A stretch of DNA of 64,000 nucleotides from Cellulomonas fengjieae (GCF_018388465.1 NZ_CP074404.1:496001-560000); one strand, 5' to 3'. Counted from the first letter of the stretch, positions 34,776-44,795 are shown. Notes: generated by a model not told the origin, from the letters alone. Numbers and translations are program-made.

Positions 34776-34808
34776 GAGGCCGGGTCCCGTCGTCGGGGAC
34801 CCGGCCTC
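34776..34808. terminator. Bidirectional terminator
   Basis: A perfect 13-bp inverted repeat (GAGGCCGGGTCCC at 34776-34788; complement at 34796-34808) with a 7-base loop sits between the convergent permease and tyrosine phosphatase genes and could serve both. Confidence 0.85.
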
Positions 34809-34826
34809 CGCCGTTTGCGCGGCCCC

Positions 34827-35453
34827 TCAGCGGCGGGCAACCGTCACGATCGTCTCGACCGCGGGGAGCAGCTGCCCGAACGACTTCCGGTACAGGGCGG
34901 CGTCGCCGTGGTACGGGTCGACGACGTCGTCGTCGGCCGGTCGGTGCGCCGTGAGCCCGCGCGCCGCGGCGGCCAGCGGCACCAGGGCCCGCAGCCGGTC
35001 GGCCGTGGTCGCGTTCGCGCCCGGCAGCGTGGCCGGGTCGATGTCGTCGACGAGCCGGGCCAGCTCACGCAGCGTGAAGGTGCGGCGCACCGCGGCAGGG
35101 AGCAGCTCGACGATCCTCGACCGGTGCTGCCGGGTCATCGCCAGGACCAGACCGGCCTGCCTGATCTGCCCCGGGGCCAGCTGCCGCGCCTGGAAGCCGT
35201 CCGCGCTGGCGCCCTGCGCGGTCACCAGCGCGGCCATCTGGTCCGTCATCGGCTGACCGACCATGGCCCCGGTCCCGGCCGAGCCGACCTCGATCGCGGG
35301 GGCGAGGCCACCCGCGGTGTCGCGTCCGCGGTAGGCCGCGCCCAGGCCTGCGGCAAGCAACCGCTCCACCGCCGGCGACCGGCAGATGTTCCCGGTGCAC
35401 ACGACGAGGACACGGAAGGGCTCGTCGGGGGGAAGAGGGCGCACGGGCACCAT
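34827..35453 (-). CDS. Low-molecular-weight protein tyrosine phosphatase
   Basis: The 208-residue product carries the LMW-PTP active-site loop VVCTGNICRSPAVE (Cys-x5-Arg-Ser) at the N-terminus and a late DVVDPYHGD segment with the general-acid Asp. It would dephosphorylate tyrosine-phosphorylated proteins, in many bacteria the tyrosine kinases of polysaccharide export. The start chosen is ATG at 35453; a longer frame to 35504 has no family similarity. It lies divergently from the UDP-glucose dehydrogenase gene, which fits a link to surface polysaccharide. Confidence 0.9.
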   Translation of the reverse strand: MVPVRPLPPDEPFRVLVVCTGNICRSPAVERLLAAGLGAAYRGRDTAGGLAPAIEVGSAGTGAMVGQPMTDQMAALVTAQGASADGFQARQLAPGQIRQAGLVLAMTRQHRSRIVELLPAAVRRTFTLRELARLVDDIDPATLPGANATTADRLRALVPLAAAARGLTAHRPADDDVVDPYHGDAALYRKSFGQLLPAVETIVTVARR

Positions 35454-35961
35454 CTTGGGGCCCAGTGCGGGAGGTGCGCGCCCTGGATGACCCGATCGGC
35501 ACACCTTCTCACCCCGTCTCTCACCCGCCCCAGGCGGTTCGTCTCACATGTCGTCGTCCCCGGTCGGCGTCGTCCGGATCGGGCCCGCGCCCGGTTCGGG
35601 CGGGCCGCGGTGGTGTGGGCGGTGCGTCTGGGTTGCATCGCCAGGAGGGGCGACGGCGGGGCCAACGTGACACGAGGCGCACCGGCCCCGACGAGGATCT
35701 GCACCGCAGGCACCGGCGGGCCGTCCGGCGCCGCGCTGTGGCCGCGGCGGCGCAGCAGGTGGACCGGCTGCCCGACGAGGTGGAGACCCTGGCCCCCGGC
35801 CGGGATGAGCCGTCACCCGCGCGCCCGATCTACGAGGGACGGCGTGCGGTGATTCGGGGGGCACCGTCACCCGATCGGCCCTGCCATCAGCAGGATCACC
35901 CGCGGGCAGCGCCCCGCCGCCCGGTAGATTCGGAGAAATCGGTCCAAAAAGGAGGCACGAC
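35454..35961. other. 508-base spacer without a supported gene
   Basis: This lies between the divergent phosphatase and UDP-glucose dehydrogenase genes. Open frames here are arginine/proline-rich and show no family pattern. Two CCGATCGG octamers (near 35492 and 35871) lack a CTCA at the right distance. A TAGATT (35925-35930) may be a -10 for the dehydrogenase gene, and AAAAAGGAGG (35944-35953) is its ribosome-binding site. A fragment reading AQQVDRLPDEVE could be a gene relic but cannot be assigned. Confidence 0.6.
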
Positions 35962-37287
35962 GTGCAGATCTCGGTCATCGGCTGCGGGTATCTCGGCGCG
36001 GTCCACGCGGCGTGCATGGCCAAGCTCGGTCACGACGTCGTCGGGATCGACGTCGACTCGCGCAAGGTGGCCCAGCTCGACGCCGGCGAGGCCCCGTTCT
36101 ACGAGCCGGGGCTCCCCGAGCTGCTCGCGGAGGTCCGCGCGACGGGCCGCCTGCGGTTCAGCACCGACCTCGCCGACGCGGCCGGCTCGGCCGTGCACTT
36201 CCTGTGCGTCGGGACGCCGCAGAAGCACGGCGAGTTCCGCGCCGACCTGACGTACGTGGAGACGGCGTTCGCCCAGCTGCGACCGCACCTGCGGCCGGGC
36301 GACGTGGTCGCGGGCAAGTCGACCGTGCCCGTCGGCACGGCGGAGAGCCTCGCGGCCCAGCTCGAGGGCACCGGGACGACGTTGGTGTGGAACCCCGAGT
36401 TCCTGCGCGAGGGGTTCGCCGTGCAGGACACGCTGCACCCCGACCGGCTGGTCTACGGCCTGCCGACGGACGAGGACGGCGAGCCCACGGACGCCGGGAT
36501 CAAGGCGCGCGGCGTGCTCGACGAGGTCTACGCCCGCACCCTGACGGACGGCACTCCGCTGGTCGCCACCGACTACGCGACGTCCCAGCTGGTGAAGGTC
36601 GCGGCCAACTCGTTCCTGGCCACGAAGATCTCCTTCATCAACGCCATGGCGGAGCTGTGCGAGGCCACCGGGGCCGACGTCACGAGCCTGGCGGACGCCA
36701 TCGGCTACGACGCCCGCATCGGGCGACGCTTCCTGAACGCCGGGCTCGGCTTCGGCGGCGGGTGCCTGCCCAAGGACATCCGCGCGTTCATGGCCCGGGC
36801 CGGCGAGCTCGGCGTGAGCGACGCGCTGTCGTTCCTGCGTGAGGTGGACTCCATCAACATGCGCCGCCGGGTGCGGATGGTCGACCTGGCCCGGGAGGTC
36901 TCGCACGGGTCGATCGTCGGCAAGCGCGTGGCGGTGCTGGGCGCGGCGTTCAAGCCCGACTCCGACGACGTGCGCGACTCGCCGGCGCTGTCCGTCGCCG
37001 CGCAGATGCAGCTGCAGGGTGCCCACGTCACGGTCACCGACCCGCAGGCGGTGGAGAACGCGCGCGCGAAGTGGCCCGACCTGAGCTTCGCCGCCACGGC
37101 GCTGGAGGCCGCGCAGGACGCGGACGTGGTGCTGCTGGCCACCGAGTGGAGGGAGTACCGCGAGATCGACCCGGACGCGCTCGGCGCGGTGGTCGCGCAC
37201 AAGCGGATCCTGGACGGCCGCAACGTCCTCGAGCCGGCGACGTGGCGTGCGGCGGGGTGGACCTATCGCGCGCTGGGCCGTCCCTGA
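35962..37287 (+). CDS. UDP-glucose 6-dehydrogenase
   Basis: This enzyme oxidises UDP-glucose to UDP-glucuronate for surface polysaccharides. The 441-residue product has the NAD-binding GCGYLGAVHAACMAKLGHDV near the N-terminus, VGTPQKHGEFRADLTYVETA, KSTVPVGTAES, NPEFLREGFAVQDTLHPDRL, and the catalytic Cys268 in FGGGCLPKDIRAF. The C-terminal domain has VAVLGAAFKPDSDDVRDSPA. Start GTG 35962 has a strong GGAGG site. A CAP-domain remnant begins 1 base after its stop. Confidence 0.95.
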   Translation: MQISVIGCGYLGAVHAACMAKLGHDVVGIDVDSRKVAQLDAGEAPFYEPGLPELLAEVRATGRLRFSTDLADAAGSAVHFLCVGTPQKHGEFRADLTYVETAFAQLRPHLRPGDVVAGKSTVPVGTAESLAAQLEGTGTTLVWNPEFLREGFAVQDTLHPDRLVYGLPTDEDGEPTDAGIKARGVLDEVYARTLTDGTPLVATDYATSQLVKVAANSFLATKISFINAMAELCEATGADVTSLADAIGYDARIGRRFLNAGLGFGGGCLPKDIRAFMARAGELGVSDALSFLREVDSINMRRRVRMVDLAREVSHGSIVGKRVAVLGAAFKPDSDDVRDSPALSVAAQMQLQGAHVTVTDPQAVENARAKWPDLSFAATALEAAQDADVVLLATEWREYREIDPDALGAVVAHKRILDGRNVLEPATWRAAGWTYRALGRP

Positions 37288-37288
37288 C

Positions 37289-37444
37289 GTGTACCGCGCG
37301 ACCCCGCACGACGTCGTGGCGGCCTGGCTCGACTCGCCGGGCCGCCGGGCGAACCTGCTCGACCCCGCGCTGCGCGAGGTCGGCGTCGGCTGCCTGCTGG
37401 ACGGCGACCAGATGCTCTGCGCGCAGGTCTTCCTCGGGTCGTAG
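37289..37444 (+). pseudogene. CAP-domain C-terminal remnant
   Basis: Right after the dehydrogenase stop, a 51-codon frame (GTG 37289) encodes only the end of a CAP domain: DVVAAWLDSPGRRANLLDPA, LREVGVGCLLDGDQMLCAQV, FLGS. It aligns with the end of the intact CAP protein at 32428 (VVAGWMGSEGHRANIL through CAQVFMG). The His of GHRAN is replaced (GRRAN). With no signal peptide or N-terminal half it is almost certainly a relic. Its stop abuts the VanZ-like gene on the other strand. Confidence 0.75.
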
Positions 37445-37903
37445 TCAGCCGGTCGCGGCCGGGGCGGGCCGGCGGGCGCCCGACCGGCGACCCGCCACGT
37501 GCCGCAGCGCGACCCCGACCGCCGCGCCCAGCGTGTTGGCGACCAGGTCGCGCACGTCGGCCACCCGGTCGGGCAGGAACACCAGCTGCGTGAGCTCGAT
37601 GACGGTCGACGTCGCCAGGCCCAGGCCGATCACCGTCCAGGCCGGTCGCCGGGGGAGCAGCAGGGCGACCAGGATGCCGAACGGCACGAACAGCACGATG
37701 TTCGCGACGAGCTCGGTGACCTCGTACGTGAGCGGGACCGAGTGCGCGTTGAGCCAGGCGAGAGTGGTGCGGACCACGCCGAAGGGGTCCTCGGTGCCGA
37801 GCCGGGGCCAGAGGGTCACGCGGGTGAGGCCGACGAGGTAGGCGACCAGGAGCGCGAGGGTGACGGTTCGCGCCCGCGCGCTCGGCGTCCTGTCCCCGTC
37901 CAT
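37445..37903 (-). CDS. VanZ-like membrane protein
   Basis: The 152-residue protein has four or so membrane helices and the VanZ family pattern: YLVGLTRVTLWP, ELVANIVLFVPFGILVALLL, TVIELTQLVFLPDRVADVRD and LVANTLGAAVGVAL. VanZ confers low-level teicoplanin tolerance in one system, but most homologues are of unknown function. It is alone on this strand, convergent with the CAP remnant and divergent from the marR gene. Confidence 0.85.
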   Translation of the reverse strand: MDGDRTPSARARTVTLALLVAYLVGLTRVTLWPRLGTEDPFGVVRTTLAWLNAHSVPLTYEVTELVANIVLFVPFGILVALLLPRRPAWTVIGLGLATSTVIELTQLVFLPDRVADVRDLVANTLGAAVGVALRHVAGRRSGARRPAPAATG

Positions 37904-37934
37904 GTGAGCCAGCGTACGGGCTTCGGGTCTTTCG

Positions 37935-37960
37935 TTACGCAGGGTAATGAGTTACGCTAA
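37935..37960 (+). promoter_or_regulatory. Candidate MarR operator/promoter
   Basis: TTAC-GCAGG-GTAA (37935-37947) is a short inverted repeat, and GTTACGC occurs twice (37934-37940 and 37951-37957), just before the marR ATG at 37966. This fits autoregulation by the divergently placed MarR protein but is short and unproven. Confidence 0.4.
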
Positions 37961-37965
37961 GGATC

Positions 37966-38394
37966 ATGCCCTCCGCCTCCATCTCCGCCCTCGCCGGCGA
38001 CCTGCGCATCGCGGTCGGTCGCGCCTCCAGGCGGATCCGGGCGGAGCGTGGCGCCGCGGGGCTCACCGACCCGCAGTTCACGGTCCTGGCCTGGCTGACC
38101 AAGGAGGGGCCGCTGACCCCCGGCCAGCTGGCCGAGCGCGAGCGCATCCAGCCGCCGTCGATGACCCGCACCGTCAACGGCCTGGTCGAGCTCGGCCTCG
38201 TCGCCAAGACGGAGCACCCGTCGGACGGCCGGCAGGTCGTGGTGAGCCTCACGGACGCCGGTGTCGCGGAGGTCCGCGAGACCCGTCGACGCCGCGACGC
38301 CTGGCTGGCCGGGCGCCTGGCCACCCTCACCCCGGACGAGCGTGCGCTGCTCGTCGACGCCGCCGAGCTGCTGCGGAGGATCGCCGCTTCATGA
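37966..38394 (+). CDS. MarR family transcriptional regulator
   Basis: This 142-residue winged-helix repressor has LTDPQFTVLAWLTKEGPLTP, ERERIQPPSMTRTVNGLVEL and the wing KTEHPSDGRQVVVSLTDAG. MarR proteins usually repress an adjacent exporter and release DNA on binding a small ligand. Here the exporter gene overlaps its stop (ATGA), making a two-gene resistance-type operon. Confidence 0.94.
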   Translation: MPSASISALAGDLRIAVGRASRRIRAERGAAGLTDPQFTVLAWLTKEGPLTPGQLAERERIQPPSMTRTVNGLVELGLVAKTEHPSDGRQVVVSLTDAGVAEVRETRRRRDAWLAGRLATLTPDERALLVDAAELLRRIAAS

Positions 38395-39722
38395 GTCCCA
38401 CGTTCTCCTCGCTGAAGTTCCGCAACTACCGGCTCTGGTTCGCCGGCGCGCTCGTGGCGAACGTCGGCACCTGGATGCAGCGGGTGGCCCAGGACTGGCT
38501 GGTGCTCACCGAGCTCACGAACGAGTCGGGCGTCGCCGTCGGCATCACCACCGCCCTGCAGTTCGCCCCCGTCCTGCTGCTCTCGCCGTACGCGGGGCTG
38601 CTGGCCGACCGCGTGGACCGGCGCAAGCTGCTGATCGCGACGCAGGTCGGGCAGGGGGTGCTCGCCGCGGGGCTCGGTGCCCTCGTGATGAGCGGGCGCG
38701 CCGAGCTGTGGCACGTGTACCTGTTCGCCCTGGCGCTCGGGTGCGTCACCGCGATCGACGGGCCGGTGCGCCAGACGTTCGTCGCCGAGCTCGTGCCGGC
38801 CACGAAGCTGGCCAACGCGGTCGGCCTGAACAGCGCGAGCTTCAACGCGGCCCGGCTGATCGGCCCCGGCGTGGCCGGCCTGCTCATCGCGGCGGTCGGC
38901 ACCGGCTGGGTGTTCCTCATCAACGCCGTCACCTTCGCCGCGACGATCCTGTCGCTGACCCGCATGAACAAGGCCGAGCTGAGCCCGATGCCCACGGCGT
39001 CGCGCGCCAAGGGCCAGCTGCGCGAGGGGATCGCCTACGTGCGGGGGCGCAGCGACATCCTCGTGATCATGGTGGTCGTCGGCGTGGTCTCCACGTTCGG
39101 CCTCAACTTCCAGCTGACCAGCGCCATGATGGCGCGCAGCGAGTTCGGCCGTGGCGCGGCGGACTACGGCATCCTCGGGTCGGTGCTGGCCATCGGCTCG
39201 CTGACCGGGGCGCTGCTGGCGGCCCGGCGGGAGCGGCCTCGCGTCCGGCTGGTCATCGGGTCGGCCTTCGCGTTCGGCATCACGACGGGTGTCATGGCCC
39301 TGATGCCCACGTTCCTCACCTACGCGATCGCCTGCATCCCGGTCGGCCTGGCGTCCCTGACGATGATGACGGCGGCCAACGCCACGATCCAGATGAGCAC
39401 CGACCCCGCCGTGCGCGGCCGGGTCATGGCGCTCTACATGATGGTGTTCCTGGGCGCGACGCCCGTCGGTTCGCCCGTGGTCGGCTGGATCGGGGAGACG
39501 TTCGGCGCCCGCTGGGCCGTCGGCATCGGGTCGATCACCGCCCTGCTCGTCGCCACCGGCGCCGCGCTGTGGGCGTGGAAGAAGTGGGACGTCACGGTCC
39601 GCTACCACGTGCGCAGCCGCCCCCACCTGGAGGTGCTCCACCCGACGCTGCCCGACCGTCGTGCGGAGACCGCCGCCCGGCTCGCTGCCCAGGAGGCCGC
39701 GGACCGGCAGAGCGCGGCGTGA
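38391..39722 (+). CDS. MFS transporter (EntS-like exporter)
   Basis: The 443-residue protein has ~12 membrane helices and the pattern of the EntS-type exporter group: FSSLKFRNYRLWFAGALVAN, GTWMQRVAQDWLVLTELTNE, YAGLLADRVDRRKLLIATQV, ITDGPVR-like AIDGPVRQTFVAELVP and AVGLNSASFNAARLIGPGVA. Substrate unknown; drug or siderophore export are the usual roles. It is co-transcribed with and probably controlled by the MarR protein. Confidence 0.92.
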   Translation: MSPTFSSLKFRNYRLWFAGALVANVGTWMQRVAQDWLVLTELTNESGVAVGITTALQFAPVLLLSPYAGLLADRVDRRKLLIATQVGQGVLAAGLGALVMSGRAELWHVYLFALALGCVTAIDGPVRQTFVAELVPATKLANAVGLNSASFNAARLIGPGVAGLLIAAVGTGWVFLINAVTFAATILSLTRMNKAELSPMPTASRAKGQLREGIAYVRGRSDILVIMVVVGVVSTFGLNFQLTSAMMARSEFGRGAADYGILGSVLAIGSLTGALLAARRERPRVRLVIGSAFAFGITTGVMALMPTFLTYAIACIPVGLASLTMMTAANATIQMSTDPAVRGRVMALYMMVFLGATPVGSPVVGWIGETFGARWAVGIGSITALLVATGAALWAWKKWDVTVRYHVRSRPHLEVLHPTLPDRRAETAARLAAQEAADRQSAA

Positions 39723-39788
39723 CGGCGCGCGGGTGAAGACCGGCCCCAGGCGTGTCGGGTGCGATGTCCGACATGTCACGATCGCCCG

Positions 39789-41609
39789 GTGAGCACAGCC
39801 GTCGACGGACCCGTGACCCCGCACGCGCGTCCCGACGAGGCGCTCGACGCGCCCACGCCCCGCGGCCACCGCCGGGTCGCGCGGCGGGTCGTCGGCGGCG
39901 TCCTGGTCGTGCTCGCCGTGCTCGTGGTCGCCGCCGGCTGGCTGGTCTACCGCGGTCTGCAGGCGTCGGAGGCGCTGCTGTCCGCGCGGACCGTCCTGTC
40001 CGACCTGCAGACCGAGCTGGAGCAGGGCAGGACCGATCAGCTCGAGAGCCGCCTGCCGCAGGTGCAGGAGGACCTGGCCACCGCGCGTCGGGCCAGCAGC
40101 GACCCCGTCTGGCGGGCCGCCGAGGTGCTGCCCCTGCTCGGGCCCAACCTCACGGCCGTCCGGGTGGTCTCGGCCTCCCTCGACGACGTGACCCGCGACG
40201 CGCTGCCCGCCGTCGTGATGCTCAACGACGCGCTCGCCGCGCCCGAGGCCCGGTCGGCCGACGGCCGGCTCGACCTGGCCCCGTTCGTGGCGGCCGGACC
40301 CCGGATCGTCGTCGCGGCGGACACCGCCCGCACCGCCCAGGCCGCCGTGGCCCGGATCGAGACCGACCGGCTCGTCGGAGCCGTCGCGGGACCGGTCGGC
40401 CAGCTCACGGACGGCCTCGACCGGGTGAGCGGCGCGCTCGACGCCGGTGCGCAGGTGGCCACGCTGCTGCCGCCGATGCTCGGCGCCGACGGTCCCCGCA
40501 CGTACCTGCTGGTCTCGCTCAACTCCGCCGAGCTGCGCAGCGCGGGCGGGATCGTCGGCGCGTTCGCGGTCCTGCGTGCCGAGGACGGCGCCGTGACGCT
40601 GACCGACCAGCGCTCGACCATGGACCTGGGCGGCATCGACGCGTCGATCCTGCCCCTCACGGACGAGGAGCTGGTGGTCGACACCGACCGGATCGGCCGG
40701 TGGGTGCAGGACGCCGTGATCACCCCGGACTTCCCGCGCAGCGCCGAGCTGCTCGCGGCCCGGTGGGAGCGGGACATGGGGCAGCACGTCGACGGCGTCA
40801 TCGCGGCCGACCCCGTCGCCGTCCGGTACCTGCTCGAGGCGACGGGTCCGGTCACCGAGCCGGGTGGCTCCACCATCGGCTCCGAGGACGTGCTGCGGGT
40901 CCTGCTGAGCGACTCCTACCTGCAGATCCCCGACCCCGCGGCCGTGGACGCCTTCTACGCGGGCGTGGCCGCGACGATCTTCCGGGCCGTCGGCTCGGGT
41001 CAGGGGGACCCGCACGCGCTGGTCACCGCGCTCGCCCGCGCCGGCTCCGAGGGCCGCCTCCGGCTCTGGTCGGCGCATCCGCAGGAGCAGGACACGCTGG
41101 TCTCGACCACCCTCGGCGCCGCCTTCCTCACCGGGGACTTCCCCGACGCGACGGGCGTGTTCCTCAACGACGGCACCGCGGGCAAGCTCGACTACTACCT
41201 GACGACGACCGTGACCGTCGAGGACCTGCGGTGCACCGGCGAGGACCCGTCCGCGACCGTCCGCCTGGACCTGGACTACCGCCCGCCCGCGGACGTCGCG
41301 TCGCTGCCGGCCTACGTGACCGGGCCGGCGCGCGCCGGGGTGCCCGTCGGCACGCTGTCCACCAACGTCACCGTCTACGCGCCGGTGGGCGCGCCGCTGC
41401 AGTCCCTGGGCCGCGGCGAGGGCTTCGTCTCCGGGACGACGGCCACTGCGGCCGGCCGCAGGGTCCAGGTGGTCACGTCGAGGCTGGCGCCCGGTGCCAC
41501 GGAGACCTACCGCGTCACGGTCCCCGTGCGCGACGGCGCCGTCTCCGTCTGGACGACCCCCACGCTGACCAGCCCGGGGTTCGTCACCGCCTCCTGCCCG
41601 AACGGGTGA
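39789..41609 (+). CDS. DUF4012 domain membrane-anchored protein
   Basis: This 606-residue protein has one N-terminal membrane helix (about residues 28-52, VVGGVLVVLAVLVVAAGWLV) and a large extracellular part with the DUF4012 core: YLLVSLNSAELRSAGGIVGA, FAVL, TPDFPRSAELLAARWERDMG, VDGVIAADPVAVRYLLEATG. DUF4012 proteins are common in actinomycetes, often near polysaccharide genes; function is unknown. The start chosen is GTG 39789; a 10-residue longer start (39759) has no support. A large inverted repeat overlaps its stop codon. Confidence 0.82.
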   Translation: MSTAVDGPVTPHARPDEALDAPTPRGHRRVARRVVGGVLVVLAVLVVAAGWLVYRGLQASEALLSARTVLSDLQTELEQGRTDQLESRLPQVQEDLATARRASSDPVWRAAEVLPLLGPNLTAVRVVSASLDDVTRDALPAVVMLNDALAAPEARSADGRLDLAPFVAAGPRIVVAADTARTAQAAVARIETDRLVGAVAGPVGQLTDGLDRVSGALDAGAQVATLLPPMLGADGPRTYLLVSLNSAELRSAGGIVGAFAVLRAEDGAVTLTDQRSTMDLGGIDASILPLTDEELVVDTDRIGRWVQDAVITPDFPRSAELLAARWERDMGQHVDGVIAADPVAVRYLLEATGPVTEPGGSTIGSEDVLRVLLSDSYLQIPDPAAVDAFYAGVAATIFRAVGSGQGDPHALVTALARAGSEGRLRLWSAHPQEQDTLVSTTLGAAFLTGDFPDATGVFLNDGTAGKLDYYLTTTVTVEDLRCTGEDPSATVRLDLDYRPPADVASLPAYVTGPARAGVPVGTLSTNVTVYAPVGAPLQSLGRGEGFVSGTTATAAGRRVQVVTSRLAPGATETYRVTVPVRDGAVSVWTTPTLTSPGFVTASCPNG

Positions 41610-41636
41610 ATCGGACCGGATCGGTCCAAATCACCC
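41604..41636 (+). terminator. Inverted repeat overlapping the DUF4012 stop codon
   Basis: GGGTGAATCGGACCG (41604-41618) pairs with CGGTCCAAATCACCC (41622-41636) in 13 of 15 positions around a 3-base loop. The TGA stop (41607-41609) is inside the left arm. It may be a terminator or an operator for the gene at 41685. Confidence 0.6.
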
Positions 41637-41684
41637 GATGAGCGGTGCGCGGCGCCCGCGGCGCCGGGGGACACTGAGCCCGAA

Positions 41685-42464
41685 ATGTCCGATTCTCAGA
41701 CAAGGGCGATCCCCCTCATGGCCAGACTTCTCCGCGGCGCGCTCGTCGCGCTCATCGCGGCACTCGTGGGCCTCGGCGGTGCGCTGCCGTCGACCGCTGC
41801 CGTCAGCCCGCCGCCGGACCAGGCCACAGCCGTCGACTGCGACAACCCGCCCGCCGGGTACGCCGTCCCCGCCCGGTGCGAGGTCGACGTGCAGGTCCTG
41901 CAGCCGGTGTGCGAGAGCGGCATCCCCAAGCTGCACTACCGCGTGGCCGCCACCGGTTCGACGAGCCCGACCGTGACCGTCACCTGGGTCAACCCCACGG
42001 GCGCGGACGTGGTCCAGGCCGACCTGCCCCTCGAGGGCACGCTCACCTGGCCGGGCGCCGCGGTGGGCGGCGACGGGCTGGGCTCCGACTGGCCGGGCTG
42101 GACCGAGCTGGCCTCCGGTGACTGGGTCGAGGGCGACGCGTTCGACTGGGCCCGCCCGGCCGTGGACGTGGTGTTCCACGTCGACTCCGACGCGGTCGTG
42201 TCGGCGTCGTACCCGACCGCGAGTGCGGCGTGCGTCGCCGGCCCGCCCGACGACGAGGTGCTCTCCGACGACGAGGTGCTCTCCGCCGACGTGCTGTCCG
42301 ACAGCCCGGCCGGGCGCGGCGGCGGTGGCGTGATCTCCGAGGTCCTGTCCGACACGGGCTCGGAGGCCGGCCCGCTGCTCGTGGCCGGCACGGCGTTCGT
42401 CGTCCTCGGCGGCCTGGCCGTCGCCGGGGTGACCGTGGCCCGTCGACGCCGCGCGGCGCTCTGA
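41685..42464 (+). CDS. Putative sortase-anchored surface protein
   Basis: The 259-residue protein has a signal peptide (about residues 12-38, MARLLRGALVALIAALVGLG, ending near STAA), an extracellular region with three or four Cys, an acidic DDEVLSDDEVLSADVLSD repeat, and a cell-wall-sorting type C-terminus: LSDTG, a hydrophobic helix (AGPLLVAGTAFVVLGGLAVA) and RRRR. LSDTG deviates from LPxTG but fits the loose actinomycete motif. No sortase gene is in the window. Translation may begin at ATG 41685 or at internal ATG 41718. Family not recognised. Confidence 0.65.
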   Translation: MSDSQTRAIPLMARLLRGALVALIAALVGLGGALPSTAAVSPPPDQATAVDCDNPPAGYAVPARCEVDVQVLQPVCESGIPKLHYRVAATGSTSPTVTVTWVNPTGADVVQADLPLEGTLTWPGAAVGGDGLGSDWPGWTELASGDWVEGDAFDWARPAVDVVFHVDSDAVVSASYPTASAACVAGPPDDEVLSDDEVLSADVLSDSPAGRGGGGVISEVLSDTGSEAGPLLVAGTAFVVLGGLAVAGVTVARRRRAAL

Positions 42465-42490
42465 CGGTACCGAGCACCGGCACGACGACC

Positions 42491-42529
42491 GACGCCCGCC
42501 CCCCGCGCTGACCGCGGGGGGCGGGCGTC
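42491..42529. terminator. Perfect 17-bp hairpin, bidirectional terminator
   Basis: GACGCCCGCCCCCCGCG (42491-42507) and its exact complement (42513-42529) flank a 5-base loop, between the convergent surface-protein and serC genes. Confidence 0.9.
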
Positions 42530-42572
42530 TGCCGTACCGGGGCGGTGCCGCCGTCCGCACCGGCGGACCGGC

Positions 42573-43760
<1,188 letters not shown>

Positions 43761-43849
43761 CTAATCTGTCCACAGCGCGACGGCCCGCCACGGTCCAGCA
43801 CCGGACGGGGCGTGCACGCAACGATGACGCGACGCGGGAGGCCAGGGCA

Positions 43850-44554
43850 GTGAGCGACCTGATCGATACGACGGAGATGTACCTCAAGACGGTCTACGAG
43901 CTCACCGAGGAAGGCATCAACCCCCTGCGCGCCCGGATCGCCGAGCGGCTCGGCCACTCCGGCCCGACGGTGTCGCAGACCGTGGCGCGGATGGAGCGCG
44001 ACGGCCTCCTGGTGGTGTCCGGTGACCGCCACCTCGAGCTGACCGAGCTCGGGATGAGCAGGGCCGTCCGCGTCATGCGCAAGCACCGGCTGGCCGAGCG
44101 TCTCCTCACCGACGTGATCGGCCTCGAGTGGCCGTACGTCCACGAGGAGGCCTGCCGCTGGGAGCACGTCATGAGCGAGCGCGTCGAGAAGCGCCTCGCC
44201 TCGCTGCTCGACCACCCGCACTTCGACCCGTACGGCAACCCGATCCCCGGGCTGGGGGAGATCGGCGAGGAGACCACCGGCGAGCGGTTCCTCGACGGCG
44301 TCGCGTCGCTGATCGCCTACCGCGGGCCCGAGAGCGCCGACGGGTCCGAGCGTGCCGTCGTCGCACGCATCGGTGAGCCGCTGCAGGTGGACGTCGAGCT
44401 GCTCACCCGGCTCTCGGAGGCCGGGGTGCTGCCGCACCGCGAGATCGTGATCGAGCGCAGCATCGGGACGGTCACCGTCTCCGCACCCGGTTCCGACGTC
44501 CTGCTGGACCTGCCCGTCGAGGTCGCTCGGCACATCTTCGTCGGCATCAGCTGA
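43850..44554 (+). CDS. DtxR/IdeR family metal-dependent regulator
   Basis: This 234-residue protein has the three-domain layout of IdeR/DtxR: N-terminal winged helix (residues 1-70, LIDTTEMYLKTVYELTEEGI, RLGHSGPTVSQTVARMERDG), metal-binding/dimerisation domain (70-140, RKHRLAERLLTDVIGLEW, CRWEHVMSERVEKRL with the Cys-x-x-E-H ligands) and an SH3-like C-terminal domain. The conserved HPHFDPYGNPIPG is present. It represses iron (or manganese) uptake genes when metal is bound. Start GTG 43850. Confidence 0.93.
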   Translation: MSDLIDTTEMYLKTVYELTEEGINPLRARIAERLGHSGPTVSQTVARMERDGLLVVSGDRHLELTELGMSRAVRVMRKHRLAERLLTDVIGLEWPYVHEEACRWEHVMSERVEKRLASLLDHPHFDPYGNPIPGLGEIGEETTGERFLDGVASLIAYRGPESADGSERAVVARIGEPLQVDVELLTRLSEAGVLPHREIVIERSIGTVTVSAPGSDVLLDLPVEVARHIFVGIS

Positions 44555-44593
44555 CGTCGTCCCGGCCGCTCCGACCGCGCTCTGCGCGAGTCC

Positions 44594-44626
44594 GCTGCGC
44601 GAGGGCTGCGCGAGGGCTGCGCGCCC
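44594..44626 (+). repeat. Short GCTGCGCGAGG tandem repeats
   Basis: Near copies of gctgcgcgagg follow each other three times at about 44594-44626 in the spacer after the DtxR-family gene. They probably arose by slippage; no function is apparent. Confidence 0.6.
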
Positions 44627-44795
44627 GCTGGGAGGCTCCTGTGGACCGCCAGGTGGTCGGTACCGTGCACTCGTTCGAGTGGTCCATGCTCGCGCTCCCA
44701 CGCCCCTGATCGGCGTCTTTGCAGGTCACAGCGGGGGTCCGTGCCTCGCTGCAGGTCGGCTGTCCAAGTCGGCCGAAATTGGTCGTGACCAGAAC

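Noticed and set aside
35465..36250. Open frames in the spacer before UDP-glucose dehydrogenase
   Set aside because: They run through the dehydrogenase start in another frame and lack ribosome-binding sites or family similarity.
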